From: Thunnus maccoyii
Taxonomy: Eukaryota > Chordata > Actinopteri > Scombriformes > Scombridae
DNA: 64,000 bases
Assembly (NCBI RefSeq): GCF_910596095.1
Contig: NC_056550.1
Location: 11,592,501-11,656,500, forward strand
Reading direction: 5' to 3'
A program made the position numbers and the translations under genes. The notes under the pieces were generated by a model. That model did no database searches and had not been told where the DNA came from. It saw only the letters and a program-made list of their open reading frames with translations. Of this stretch, positions 1 through 12,600 are shown in pieces. Position 1 is the first letter of the stretch, and each line of letters begins with the position of its first letter.

Positions 1-470
1 GAGAAGTTTAAATCCTGATTACCTTACAACTTCAACACACATGGCCAATCACTGCATGAGGTGATGAAGACTTTCGGTTTCATAAAGTTACACAAATTAT
101 TGGACACAGTTGACCCATGTAAAAGACATGGACATAAAGATATAGCATGTTATTGTAGACCCACTATTACAACTATTAAATGCTTTAGGATAAGGACTAT
201 CCAGGACCAGCTTCCACACACTGTAGAAATACTTCATGATTAATACACTGGTCTGAATGAGGGTTTTGTTAAAAGTAATCTGTAACCCCACACAAAATGA
301 TGTAGCTTGAAATGTCACTGGCCTTGGAAGTAATGCTGGGTTAGGTTAATACTGTGGGTAGTAAGCTAGTCAGCCAGGCATGCTAACACTTGCAGTTTAC
401 ATTAGAATAAACACACTGTTTAATCCATTCCTTACACCTTTTCTTTTGTATATTTGGTTTTGGTGAGGGT

Positions 471-529
471 TAGCTAGGCAACTGTAATATTTCTCTGACA
501 TGTGGAGAAATATTATAGTTGCCTAGCTA
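471..529. repeat. 25-bp inverted repeat hairpin
   Basis: The left arm is 471-495 and the right arm 505-529, with a 9-nt loop. The arms match at 24 of 25 positions, and the one mismatch would be a G-U wobble in RNA. The arms begin with tagctaggcaac. It may be the relic of a very short foldback transposon or a transcribed hairpin; nothing in the sequence decides which. Confidence 0.85.
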
Positions 530-1998
530 TGTTTGGACAATCACTGTTTGGGCAAAGTGATATCATGGGATGACATAAATAGCATGCCATTTTAAGGAAA
601 TTTTGCATCATGTCTACGCATTTTAAGCTTTTCGCATGTCATTTAATGCTGTTGGTTAGTTTTAGGCACAATCAAATGCGGAAAAATGTCCTGACATGGC
701 GGTAAAAGTGTCCAGTTAAAATGTCCCAATGTGACGGTAAAAATGTCCGGTTAGTGGTCTCGAGCAGTACTCTCCTGCTGCTTTTACAACTTTTTGCCTT
801 TTTGCCTAACTATCTAGCCATCCACCCAACATCCACCCATCCCACCTCCTCCCCAAAAGCCAAAATCACCTTATAAAAGAAAAGAAAGAGACATTATATT
901 GACGTCATCTGAAATGTGTCACTTCCCCTGTCACTCAAACGTAACTATAGGTCATTTTTGGCAACTCTAAATGGCGTGAAATGACATGCAAAAAGCAAAA
1001 AAATGTGTAATCATAACAGGGGCTGGTCAGGGGCAGGTCTGGTGAACAGTCAACTGACTTTAGTTTGTCAATTCTTCTCAGATGTGGTCTGTATTTCCCT
1101 TTATAGGGAAATAAAAACACAATTGTACATAAAGTCCGTATTTCACAGTTGAGCCATTTTCTCCTCATAAATGTGATGCTGCAGGTCAAAATGCAGTCAT
1201 GATGGCCTGTGTATATATATATACAAAATGAGAAATAACCAAAGACAAATAAGAAGCATTCAAAGTTAAACCCCCTCTGTGACCTCAGGACATAAAAATA
1301 CAGCAACAACAGGAGAATTTAAGTGAAACTCCTCACATATTGGTAATCAAAGACTTATTTTGGAAGGCCCCCACAGGCAGCAGAGGAGTCTAATTAAAGT
1401 CATCTGAAATGAAACTGTCACATCAATGACCTGTGGGAGACTGAGTGGACTGTGTCACATCTGTGCTCCATATTGAGTTTAAAGGCCAAATTAAAAAAAC
1501 AAAAAACAAATATTGACCAAAGAGAAGTCCTGACACACATATTTTCTACAGATTTGACTACATGAGCTCTGGAAGGTCACAAGATCAGAAGCTTGTAACA
1601 AGCTCTAAACCAGATGTAGATGCATTATATGTGTGGGTCACTATGGGATAAGATGAGATGATAAATTCTAGTTCAAGATCTTAAATAAATGTGAGTCACA
1701 CAACAAACCACAATGAAGAAGTAAGAAATAAGCAGTCAAATCAGAGTTTAAACAAATCAAACTTTAACCTGAGAAAACTTTAAGTATATTAAGTTTAAGC
1801 TCTTAGTATATAAAGTAAAATAATATAAAAACAAAACAATTCAATTCAAGAATAATTTAAATTAATCATGATCATCTTCATACAGAGCTTTGACCTGATC
1901 TGTTCATGTTGTGATAAATCACACGCACGGCTACATATGATTTAATTAGCTGTTTGGTTCATTTGTCCATGTTCTCTGCCAGTGACATTTAATTATCA

Positions 1999-2007
<9 letters not shown>

Positions 2008-2031
<24 letters not shown>

Positions 2032-2034
2032 CTT
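2008..2034 (+). repeat. (TTTC)n microsatellite
   Basis: A TC-rich start passes into about six to seven copies of tttc. It is in gene-free DNA. Confidence 0.9.
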
Positions 2035-3176
2035 CTTATGTTAATAGGACAGGTAATGAAATATTAGGTCATATTGTATACCACACTATCACTGATGACT
2101 GGTGAGATGAATTAGTTTTCCATGTGGGTCCATAAGGGTTATCTTTTACACCTGACTGCCATTTCAGCAAATTTCAACACATTTGTATTTATATCTTGCT
2201 GACTTGTGCTGAAATAAACAGAAAAGGCATGCTCCAGAAAACAAATGGTGTTTCTATTGCCATTTGCACCAAAAGCGGAGCACAGGATAAGAGGAAATTA
2301 TTAGAACCTGTAAATTTGTTAGGCCTGTATTGTAAATAAAATGTTGTTTTTTTGTCATATGATCTTTGTGCTTGAATAGAGGCTAAGTGTTAATATATTA
2401 TTTAATATCATAAGTTGCTTGAGCAAAGCAAGAAACTGAAAATACTCTCTTTGCTTGATGGACTGAAATAACATCTACACATTTGAACTTTGACCTCTTC
2501 TTGTCTTCCACAAAATGCATTTGAAGCCATCTTGACTCTGAGTTGCACCTTGTTTTCTTTTTGCAGGGTTTAGTTTCATGTGTGAGACAACAATTTATAA
2601 ATTGACAGACAAATTTAAAAAATCTCTTGATTATTACAATAAAATATATCAGACAAAGCCAACAGTTCTCTGTTTCCTTCATGGTAGACAAACAGTAAGT
2701 ACAAGGATAATTTAACAATAAGCATTTGCTGAATGCATTTGTTGTTGCGTTATAACAAATAAGAGCAGCGGGGAGGGAACGTGTGAGCCAGCTGTTTGAT
2801 AAACAGAGAGGAATGGAGTATGATTTATGACTGTGATTTGGTGGGGGACGGTATCTGGTTGGGGTCAGAGGTTTCTTCTTTCACTCTTATGCAACCAAAC
2901 AGGCACGTCTTTGCATATGTACAGAGAAGGCTTGGCGGTCCTGCTTGATTTCACTGCCCTGTAACCTTGAACACCGGAAAAGAGCTCCAATGCGCACACA
3001 CACAACCACAGAAACCATCACCATATCAAAGTTTCAAAATAGGACAGTCGTTGTAATATTATGACCAGTGTAACAGGTTGTTTTCTCTCTTTACTTATCT
3101 TTTAAATACACAAAGACACAATCAAAGTTTCTGCTGATGTGTTTTACCAAAAGTTCCTGTAGAATTTAGAAATATA

Positions 3177-3828
3177 AAGGACAAGGCTGGAGATTTTCTA
3201 TATTTGTTGTCAACAAATCTCTTGTACAAACAAACCAACAATGAACTGATCCTACTTACAAGTACTGTGTGTGTATCCAAAGCCTGATAAATCATATTCC
3301 TCTGTGTCGTAGACCTTCGGTGTTGTCCAAAAGCTATTAAAAACACATCAGTGAGTCACACTATTGCCTTGAGTGACATGCTCTTTCATCACGAAGAGTT
3401 TGGGCATGTTAGTTTGTTTAGAAACAGCTCCAAAGACTAATAACAGCGATCACATTTTCAGTCTCTGAAGAGTAGTTCCGTGTGCAGCAGACACAGCTTG
3501 TTGTGTTACATATCACAACCTCTTGACTTTGTGTCAAGGCTCTTTGAGAAATTTACAATGAAGCTCTGTAAAGGGAACTGCGTTCCTACGCATGCGCAGT
3601 GGTGTCTGCTGTACACAAAACTACTCTCCAGAGACTGAAAATGTGATCACTGTCATTAGTCTTTGGAGCCATTTCTAAACAAACTAATGTGCCTGTAAGG
3701 AACATATCACCCAGTGGACAACAGTGGAGGTCTACAGCACAGAGAAATAAGATATATCATGGGTACACACAGAATACTTGTAAGTAGGATCAGTTCATTA
3801 TTGGAAATCTCCAGCCATAACCTTTAAG
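3177..3828. mobile_element. Foldback MITE with long inverted arms
   Basis: Two long imperfect inverted arms, about 3177-3491 and about 3602-3828, surround a short centre. The outer ends read aaggacaaggctggagattt on the left and, as reverse complement, ttaaaggttatggctggagattt on the right. Further inside, both arms carry the same block (aactgatcctacttacaagta) and the same tcagtctctg-agagtagt block. There is no open frame for a transposase. This looks like a non-autonomous DNA transposon of the foldback type common in fish; the superfamily is unclear because no clean target-site duplication is visible. Confidence 0.75.
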
Positions 3829-4962
3829 TAGAATATAATTGTATCTGCTTCTTGGTAGGTGGTGGGTACTTCTATCCAAGAATAATGTTATCCAGATCTG
3901 GTTTTATTCAATTACCATTTATTATGACTAGTCAGCTAAAGAGTGGGTGTGTGAAATATTAAACTGTTTTCCTGGCAACAACAAGTCCCATCACAGTGAC
4001 ATTTAACAGAATAAACTGTTCTATCCTTTCATGCATTTGACTTTCATGGAGTTATTTTACTGCCAAATGAATGTATAATTTATTACTTTAGAAGACTGTA
4101 TCCTCTGAGAACTGCTGTATGACGGAAGGAACATCGAGAATAAAACGGGATGCTTCCCACCCACTCTGCGGTGTTGGAGGATGAGAAGCCGTGGAGGGTC
4201 AGTCTTCAAACACGCAGAGTGGGTTGTTGAAAGAAACATTCAGCCTTAATTGCAGCAGCCCTACTCTTCACTGGTTTCCCTCAGCTGCCAGGAAGAGGTG
4301 GAGGGTAGAAAAAAGTAACACGATGCAACACTAACAGCTGTGCTTCCCTTCCTGAAAACCATAACTCCAGACATTTTAGACATGGATCATTAACAATCGG
4401 CTCTCATCAATAACATATCAACTGGGGTATTTTTAGGAACTGACAAAAAAAAGATACTTTGGCTTGTTTCATTTTCTACAGGATCATATCCAACAGGCTC
4501 TAATGTGGAAAAACTGACAAGACGGTCAAAATCAGTCATTATGTTTTATGAAATGAGGGTCCTTGTTGAAAATGGAAGGAAAAAAAAGCATAACTCTCTT
4601 CGCCCTTTCTCTGGGGATGTGACATCTCATTGTGAGAGGACAAGTCAAGGAAACCAATCTTAGCATCTTTTCCCCCATGTGTACCTACGTTTTGATATTA
4701 CATTGCAGTTATCCTTTCCATTCACAGTAAAACCAGATTGCTAAGACTCGTCTCATGTTATTCTTTTGAGGGTGGGACAGCTTAAAGGTTAGAAAAATGA
4801 ACTTGTGAACGGAAGATGGCTGGTTGGAATAACTCGCCCTGACTGGGAAAAGCTGAGAGAGGAAACTGAGCAACTGGTTTTACAAATCAGGTTGGAGAAA
4901 AGAAAAAAAATAGTGCAAATGCGCCAATATTGTCTCTGCACAGATAACTTTCACTCATCCTC
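3829..4962. other. gene-free stretch
   Basis: There is no recognisable coding exon, RNA gene or clear repeat. Open frames here (for example 4057-4239 minus and 4805-5005 plus) show no family signature. Confidence 0.55.
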
Positions 4963-5632
4963 TTTGGTAACACTTTACTTAAACCCCCTTATTTTACATT
5001 CATAAACTGTTAACACACTATAATGTATTTGTAAGCAGATGTAGGGACATTTTAAAGTGTTTATAAATGTCAACAATTATAACTTCTCGTATGAAATATG
5101 CATTACTGGTGTATAAACAGTTAATAAAGCAACAATAATATAGTATAACTTAGCTGTAATCATATTACAGATATGTAATAACATATGATTATATACATGA
5201 ACAAATCCCTAAAACATTTATTAACTGTTTATACACATTTACCAATCATTCATAGGTCGGTCTACAGTTCATTTTTGACCTTGGAAACTGTCAAAAAACT
5301 TGTAACTTAAGGTCCTCTTACTAGATTTCTCACGGGGCATTCAGCTGCATCTCATAACCTTCATTACCTTATGGAGTCTGCTGAGTTGTCATGAGGAGTG
5401 ATGAAGTATTTATAAATATATACATATCTCATTGATAGATATAATGAATCAATACATCATATTTAGTATCCATAGGACAGCTGTGTTACATTATGTTGTC
5501 ATTATCTGTTACAGATGTTTCTCAGTCTTGTTGACCAATGAACTGACCAAACATTAATGTAGTTAATGTCCTCACATCTGGTTACAACTACATTACAAAC
5601 CCTTTATACTGCTTATAAATGTTAAATGGCAG
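4963..5632. mobile_element. Foldback MITE, ttggtaacactttac type
   Basis: The left end begins ttggtaacactttact, a familiar start in fish repeats. A perfect inner inverted repeat pairs gtgtataaacagttaataaa (about 5109-5128) with its reverse complement near 5218-5240. Outer blocks also pair: gcagatgtagggaca near 5035 with tgtcctcacatctg near 5567. No coding capacity is seen. The end points are approximate. Confidence 0.65.
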
Positions 5633-5639
5633 GCAAACT

Positions 5640-6235
5640 AGTATTCAGATCCTTGACTTAAGAAAAAGTACCAATACAAGAATGCAAACTACATTACAAG
5701 TAAGACTCCTGCATCCAAAATCCTACTCAAGTAAAAGTACAAGTATTATCAGCAAAATAAACGCAAAGTATCAAAAGTAAAAGTATTCACTCCACAGAGA
5801 AATGGTCCCTGTGACTGTTGCACATGTAGCATTTAACTGTTGTACCTGTTGGAGCTTGTTTTAACCATTTAATACACTGTTAGTTTCATCCTGTGGTTCC
5901 CAAATGTGGGGTCAGTCCCCCTCAACTTTTTATATATAAAAGTTCTGTTTATATATTATATATTGGATAGTATTACCCATTTAGGTCTTATTTAAATGAC
6001 ACCATCTGAGATTTTTTGAGGGGAAATCTCTTATGATATACAGTATAACGTACGTAATCTTAATCTGAAATGTAACAGTAAGTGCAGCTGTTGAATAAAT
6101 GTACAATAAAAAAGCAAATATTAAAAAGTAATAAATAAGAACAGTAAATCTCTCTGAAATGTAGTGAGGTAAAAGAATAAAGTGAAGTACCTCAAAATTC
6201 TACCTGAGTAAATGTACTTAGTTACTTTCCACAGC
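5640..6235. mobile_element. hAT-like MITE, degraded copy
   Basis: This has the same family features as the better preserved element at 24628-25404. Both have a left end with cttaagaaaaagtacc, a middle agggga-aatctct block, a ctg-aataaatgta block, and a right end rich in acctgagtaaatgtactta followed by actttccac. The terminal cagtggtgg is lost on the left side. There is no open reading frame. Confidence 0.7.
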
Positions 6236-7883
6236 AAACTAATGTTATTGAAAACTAACAGTAATGCTCCTCATCCGTCTGATGTGTCTACTCATCGTGA
6301 GGTCGTCAACGTGAGAAACATGAACGGAGCAGTTTGACGGTGGTTTGAATCACATTCAGTGTATCAGCAACTCGTACAGGACAGTTAAAGCCAGTATCAC
6401 TGAAACATACTAGTGTTTACCGTCTGATCATATCTCCTTAAGTTATTTTGCTTATGGAGACATTTGTCCTCCAGCTGAGCACATCACTCAGTGGTACTCG
6501 CTGCTTCAGCCTCAACTCCTGCAGACGTACAGTATTTGATTACAGCAACAGGCTGATTGGATTACAAGAGGCACAGACTCAAATACCTACAGCAAACAGA
6601 GCAACTGGAGAACTTCCTGTTGGGAATGAGCATGCAGAGAGGACACCAACTACTCTGTGCACACCAAGAGCAACAGGGTCAACCTGGATTAACACACCTA
6701 AGTTATCTACTAAAACAACTATTGCTATAAGACTTATCAAAAACCCTCCAGCGGTGTCTCATTCCCAATCTCCCATGTCAACTACTCACTGGAAGAATAT
6801 CATCTTAGACTGATGATGTTTTTCCATATCTATTCTCAGATCATCATCTTTCACTGATGAATTTAGTGGACTGAATTGTTTTAACAGAATATTAATTTCT
6901 TAATTTAATCATTCAATTTCACAGTGTTCACTGAAAAGACTGTTAAAGGAACAAAGGAGGAACTATATGTCATTTTTACTGTAAAGATACTGACAGATAG
7001 TATTTGTGGGTGCCCACCTTTAACATAATGATAACATATTATGGTGGAGACAGTTAATATGTGAAATCACGGTAAAATCAGTTCAGATGATTCCCGTTTT
7101 TAACCAGACCACAACCAGACCTTTTTCTTTATTATTTACTTTATCTTGTAAGTTGAATATTTTGCGTCTCAGTTAAATGCTCGTGTTTTGGTCAGGTGAG
7201 TTTCCAGTATTTTGGCTTTTCTCCAGCAATGTCTTTAAAAGCCCACTCTACAATTAACACATTTGTGTAAGTTGAATTCTGGACCACCATTGAGTCCAAA
7301 CTAGTTGTGATGTCACAAATCCTGCTCGTAGGTAGACATATTAAACTCAGTGTTTTTGTGAGCAAAGAGAAACTTCAGCAAATGAAAGTTAAAAAAAAAA
7401 CCTTCTACTGTCAAACTCTTGAGTGGAGGAGGACTTAAAATTAGATTTAGACAAGATTTAGTTCTTGGCTGATGTTACTCAGACACCTCTGTGTTCAGGG
7501 ATGATAGCTGGTTTCCAATCAGGTGTGCTGATTTTTGGTTGTTACATATTGTAACCATTTGCTGTTTCCTATTTATGCAGTTAATTGTATAAACCATTAT
7601 CAATAGTTTAATCAGTTCTGTTATTGTGCAGAACTTGATACACTGTTTAAGTATTATACAAAACATTTTTTGTAAACCTCACTTTCACAGCTAACAAAAG
7701 ACATAACGTTGAGCACACAGTAAACTTGACTTCCTAATGCTGTTGGTTGTAATTAAAATAATTTTTCCATCAGAACTGTGACTACAGGCCTGGAAAGCTC
7801 TTGAAGTACATCTTTGCTGCCATCCTGTGGCAGATAAAGCTTGTAACATGCAGTACCATGTACTCTTTGTCAGACCAGATTTA
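6236..7883. other. gene-free stretch
   Basis: No supported gene. The longest open frame (6448-6813 plus, 121 codons) is rich in Thr, Ser and Pro, has no recognisable domain and lacks splice or promoter context, so I do not call it. No clear repeat structure is visible. Confidence 0.55.
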
Positions 7884-8214
7884 CAGTGGTGCTTGAAAAT
7901 TTGTGCATCCTTTAGAATTTGCTCTATTTCTGGATAAATATGCCCTAAAACACAGTCAGATTTTCATACAAGTCCTAAATAGTCCTAGATAAAGAGACAT
8001 CAATTAAAAAAATGAGACAAAAAACCTTACACTTGTTCATATATATAACAAATGTTATATATTTGTGTGGCAAAAGTATGTGAACCTCTAGGATTATCAA
8101 TTAATTTGAAGGGGAAATTAGAGTTGGGTGTCAATCAATCCCTTATTTAAAGAGAAATCTGGGTCTTCACTATCAAAGTCTGAGCTTCACAACACAGGTT
8201 TGTGGAAGTGTGTC

Positions 8215-9005
8215 ATGGCTCGAACAAAAGAGATTTCTGAGGACCTTAGAAGAAGAGTTGCTGATACTCACCAGACTGGAAAGGACTACAAAACCATTTC
8301 TAGTTTGGACTCCACCAGTCGACTGTCAGGCAGATCGTGTACAAATGGAAGACATCCAACACCATTATTACCTTCCCCGGGACTGGTCGAACAACAAAGA
8401 TCACACAATGAGCAAAGGGTTTAATGATCTGACAGGTCACAAGGGACCCCAGGGTAATGTCTAGGAAACTAAAGACCTTTCTTGCAGTGGCTACAGTCAA
8501 TGTTAATGAGTCCACCATCAGGAGAACATCAATGGTGAGCATGGCAGAGTAGCAAGGAGAAAGCCATTTCTCTTCTAAAGAACATTGCTGCCTGTCTACA
8601 GTGTAATGGTTTGGGCCTGTTTTTCTGCCTCTGGACAAGGACAACTTTCATCATTGATGGAGCTATGAATTCAGCACATTCTGCAGGAAAATGTCATGGT
8701 ATTGTCCATGAACTGAGGCTCAACAGAAAGTGGGTCATGCAAGATAAGGACCCTAAACACACATCTTTCTACAAAAGATGGTTAAAGCAGAAGAAAGTTA
8801 ATGTTTTGGAACAGCAGAGTACAAATCCTGACCTTAATCCTATAGAAATGCTGTGGAAGAACCTGATGCTGGCAGTTCATGCAAGGAAGCCCACCAACTT
8901 CTGAGTTGAGACTGTTCTGTAAGGAGGATTGGGCTAAAATACCTCCAAGCTGAAGTGCAGGGCTGATAAACAGTTACCAGAAACATTTAATTGAAGTTAT
9001 TGCTG
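8215..9005 (+). pseudogene. Tc1 transposase remnant
   Basis: The start reads MARTKEISEDLRRRVADTHQ, a typical Tc1 N-terminus (helix-turn-helix DNA-binding domain). The C-terminal part (8611-8904) reads LNRKWVMQDKDPKHTS and then NPDLNPIEMLWKNL, which holds the second catalytic Asp (DNDPKHTS-type, with one residue changed) and the DLNPIE block with the third acidic residue. The frame shifts at least twice. About 200 bp is missing between roughly 8592 and 8595, which removes the first catalytic Asp (WTDES block). The C-terminal frame ends in a stop, but recognisable sequence (CKE-WAKIPP type) continues past it. It cannot encode a working enzyme. Confidence 0.92.
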
Positions 9006-9011
9006 CAAAAA

Positions 9012-9029
9012 GGGGGGGGGGGGGGGGGG
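9012..9029 (+). repeat. 18-base poly-G run
   Basis: A run of 18 G lies at the 3' end of the transposase relic, after gctgcaaaaa. Many Tc1 copies carry a short G tract there (AAKGG), so this is probably slippage expansion, or an assembly artefact. Confidence 0.9.
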
Positions 9030-9339
9030 TCACACCAGTTACTGAATGCAAGGGTTCACATACTTACCCTCCCACAAATATGTAAGATTTGATCATTTTC
9101 CTCAAATAAATAAGTTTAATGTTCTTGTCTCATTTGTTTAATTGGGTTTCCTTTATCTAGTTTTAGGACTTGTGTGAAAATGTGATCACATTTTAGGTCA
9201 TTTATGCCGACATAGAAAATTCATAACAAAACAAAGTAATAGTGTTTTAGATTTCTTGTTCATTTATAATATTTAGTCCTTTCATTTTTCGAAATGGCCT
9301 GGCCAGCAATACCTAATACTATAAAGCGGAGGAGGCATT

Positions 9340-9361
9340 TTTATTATTAAATACATTTATT
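9340..9361 (-). terminator. Candidate polyadenylation signals of tufm
   Basis: On the minus strand AATAAA occurs at 9345-9340 and again at 9361-9356, about 270-290 bases past the tufm stop codon. They are the first good hexamers downstream of the gene. Confidence 0.5.
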
Positions 9362-9544
9362 ACATAAATGACATGACAGTATGGCCTTTAAACACATAGA
9401 CAGTGCTAAATATTTCATGTATTCTGGTTGGGTGGAGCTTATAAACAAAGCCATGCGATCCTTTGAGTCCTCTCCTGTTCCTGTGAATGGGTTTTTTTGT
9501 ATTTGTATTCATTGATAATTATTTGATTTGACCAGAAATAGACA

Positions 9545-9616
9545 CCCACCCACCCTGATCCCGCCCCCCCCCCACACCCACCCACACCCACCCTCACCCC
9601 CAGTCAAGCCCCCTCT
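9545..9616 (-). promoter_or_regulatory. G-quadruplex-prone stretch in tufm 3'UTR
   Basis: On the minus (sense) strand this stretch begins about 15 bases after the tufm stop codon. It contains many GGG runs split by 1-4 bases, such as GGGTGAGGGTGGGTGTGGG, and a run of ten G. This fits the canonical quadruplex pattern many times over. Whether it folds or regulates the mRNA is inference. Confidence 0.6.
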
Positions 9617-9630
9617 GCAGAGTTTCCCCT

Positions 9631-12600
9631 TCAGCCCCAGTTGCACTGGTCTTCATCTGTTGCGGTCTCGATGTCTGTGACCAGGCCGGTGCCGATGGTT
9701 CTGTTCCCGTCTCTCAGAGTGAACCTCTGACCTTTCTCCAAAACCATCGGCTGACGGAGCGTGAGCGTCAGGGAGGTGTCCTCCCCTGGCATCACCATTT
9801 CCTGGAAGAGACGAGAATAACGCACAGGAACATGGTTACTAATAATTACTAATATTCAAAATGCAGCTGCTAGACTGCATTGTTTATATATAACAGAAAA
9901 TACACTGTTTGTAAAAAAGCTAGTAAAATACATGTACTGGTGGTCAGCCATCAGTCAAACAACTGTACAGCTGGTTTTCAAATCATTGTGTAAACGAAGA
10001 CGATGCTGATGTGACAACATTTCTGATCTGAAACATCATGAAGTTACATCATGTTCTAACACATGCATGAGGCGTGGGAACTGTTATGTTTGTTTAAAGT
10101 ACTTAAATGCAGCTTGACACTATTTGACAAACATCCATGTATTGACAGACCAAAAGACACACAAAGAAATACACACACACACCTTGTCAGCGGGCAGAGT
10201 GACTCTGCAGGCCATGTCCCAGGTTAGCGAGAACATGACAGGCATGAAGTTGGAGACAAATGGTTTGTGTCTGCCTCCCTCCTCCTTACTCAGAACATAC
10301 ACCTGTAACACAGGGAGCACAAACATGATACAGTTCAAACGTGTTTTCACTTACAAACTCAGCATCATTACTGTGACATTTGTCTGGTCTCCCAGTTTGC
10401 CTTTAAAACCACTTTGTGGCCATTACAAGTGTATTAAAATTATTGGATGTGTCTATAAAAAGACATGTAATAGATGTATGACAAATGAATCAATAAAAAA
10501 GTGTGTATATGATAGTTAAGTGCAACTTAATGCTCCCACACCTGAGCCTTGACTTTCTGGTGAGGCATGATGGATCCTGGTTTGCACATCACCATCCCTC
10601 TCCTCACATCCTCCCTCTTCAGGCCTCGGACCAGAGCGCCCAGGTTGTCCCCTGCCTCTGCCCGGTCCAGAGACTTGTGGAACATCTCAATACCTGAGCC
10701 CAACAGGATGGACATGAAGGTCAAATTCTTGTGTGTACACCTTTGCTCATTCAGTATAACACATGCTTAGACACACCAGTACAGCAGACACATAGCCTGA
10801 CTTACAAGATTATACATTAGACGTGCAGAAAGGTGACAAATTAAAGGAAAAACCAACAAAGTATCTGAGTAAGGTATTGGGCCAAGGAGCCACAAAAACA
10901 GCTGTAATGCTCCTTGACTGTGAAGGTCATCGCATCTGATTCCCATCATTTTTATACACTTCAAGCCATGAAGTCACTCCTAACGCTCTGACTTCATAAT
11001 ATCTCTCCCCTCTTTGTTTTGGTTAATTTCCTGTGCAACCAACACAGGAGTTCCTCTTCTGAGTTTCTATTCCTTTTTTTTTTTTGTTTTCCACTCACCA
11101 GTAACCACAGATTTGAAGCTGCGATTGTGGCCCACAAACTCGCAGTCGTCTCCTTTCTTGATGATACCTCTCTCCATAGTGCCAGTCACTACTGTACCCC
11201 TGCCTGAAAGACACAAATGTTCGCAAGTAATCATCATTTGTTGATTTTTTTACAACCTTGAGTGAAATATCTGCAGTGTAGTCTTAAGCGGTTGTGTTTG
11301 TGCAGCCTGCGTTTCTTGTTTTTTTTTCATACCTGGGATGGAATAAACTCCTTCAATGGGCAGAAGGAAAGGTTTCTCTAGTTCTCTTTTGGGCAAAGGA
11401 ACATAATTATCCACAATCTCCAGCAGTTTCATCACCGCATTCACGCCCAGGTCCGGCTGTTTGTTCTGAGATGGAGCAAGACAATCGTTCAGTCAGACTC
11501 GCATTAAAGACTTCAATTGTCCTGCATTTGGTCGCTTTCCTTAAATGAAGGCTGAAATCTGTTTGTTGATAGATTTTTTCTTTTACAATAGCTAATCGAT
11601 CAATCACTTTTTCCCCTCACCTCCAGAGCGCAGAGGGCGGAGCCTATTACAACAGGCGTGTTCTCGCCGTCGTAGCCGAACTCCGTGAGCAGCTCGCGGA
11701 TCTCGATCTCCACCAGCTCCAGCATCTCCTTGTCCTCCACGGCATCCGCCTTGTTGATGAAAACCACCACGTGCTCAACACCGATCTGCCTGGCCAGCAG
11801 CAGGTGCTCACGTGTCTGGGGCATCTGGCCGTCGGTGGCCGCCACCACCAGGATGCAACCGTCCATCTGAGCCGTGCCTGTGATCATGTTCTGAAAAAGA
11901 AAAGGAGGTGGACGGAGATTAAATGGGATTCATCATTAAGAATCATTAAGAAAGACGAGGCTGCGTCATGTTTAGCGGTTTCTTGGTCAGGCAGCAGAAA
12001 AGTAGATTACCTTGACGTAGTCAGCGTGACCAGGGCAGTCTGTATGAGCGTAATGTCTGTTGGCTGTGGTGTATTCTACATGAGAGGCGTTGATGGTGAT
12101 TCCTCTGGCCTTCTCCTCAGGGGCATTGTCAATTTCCTCATACTTTTTAAAGTTAGCACCACCAGCATCAGCGAGCACTGAGGACCCAAAAAAAAAACCA
12201 ACAAGACGGTCACATTTCTGACTTCTAGTTTCATGAAACTAGAAAAATGTGGGCCGTGACTTTTTCTTCGTAGGTCGTTGGAGCTAATTAGACAGAATTT
12301 AATTAAATATTTTGGACATGCAGTCATCCGAGCCTGTGTGTGAGTAAAAGCTAAGACATCAGTGATTCTACCTTTTGTGATGGCTGCAGTTAGGGTGGTC
12401 TTGCCGTGATCCACATGACCGATTGTTCCGATGTTCACGTGGGGCTTGTCTCGGCTGTACGTCTTCTTAGCATCTGCAGCAAAGGTCCGCCGACTCAGAG
12501 GCACAGCGCACTAGAAAACAAACTCAAGAATTATACAGCAAGAAACTCTCTGTTAAGCTGGCAAAGTACTTCAGACTGCAGTTTGTGTGCACACTCACCA

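Larger units (their letters stand above)
1..3176. other. gene-free stretch
   Basis: I see no exon with coding similarity to a family I know. The stretch is AT-rich. It holds a near-perfect hairpin (471-529), two short direct copies of a gacggtaaaa-atgtcc-gtta type unit near 690-750, and a (TTTC)n tract near 2008-2034. The longer open frames here (for example 935-1309 minus and 2398-2718 minus) show no recognisable motif and no splice context. Confidence 0.6.
7884..9222 (+). mobile_element. Tc1-like DNA transposon, inactive
   Basis: The left end is TA followed by cagtggtgcttgaaaa, the usual start of fish Tc1 elements. The left terminal repeat region (7884 to about 8095) is mirrored on the right (about 9055-9222): attttcatacaagtccta and tagataaagagaca on the left match their reverse complements on the right, and caaaagtatgtgaacc matches ggttcacatactta. 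The last 30 or so bases of the right terminus, with the terminal cactg, are missing. Between the repeats lies a broken transposase, and an 18-base G run is present at 9012-9029. The terminal repeats are about 200 bp, as in the inverted/direct-repeat group of fish Tc1 elements. Confidence 0.92.

Noticed and set aside
935-1309. 124-codon minus-strand frame
   Set aside because: Composition looks like random AT-rich translation; no family signature, and it overlaps a tatata tract.
6448-6813. 121-codon open frame in gene-free DNA
   Set aside because: No domain, no splice or promoter context, and biased Thr/Ser composition. Chance frames of this size are expected in 64 kb.
11771-12181. 136-codon plus-strand frame
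   Set aside because: Antisense shadow of two tufm exons.
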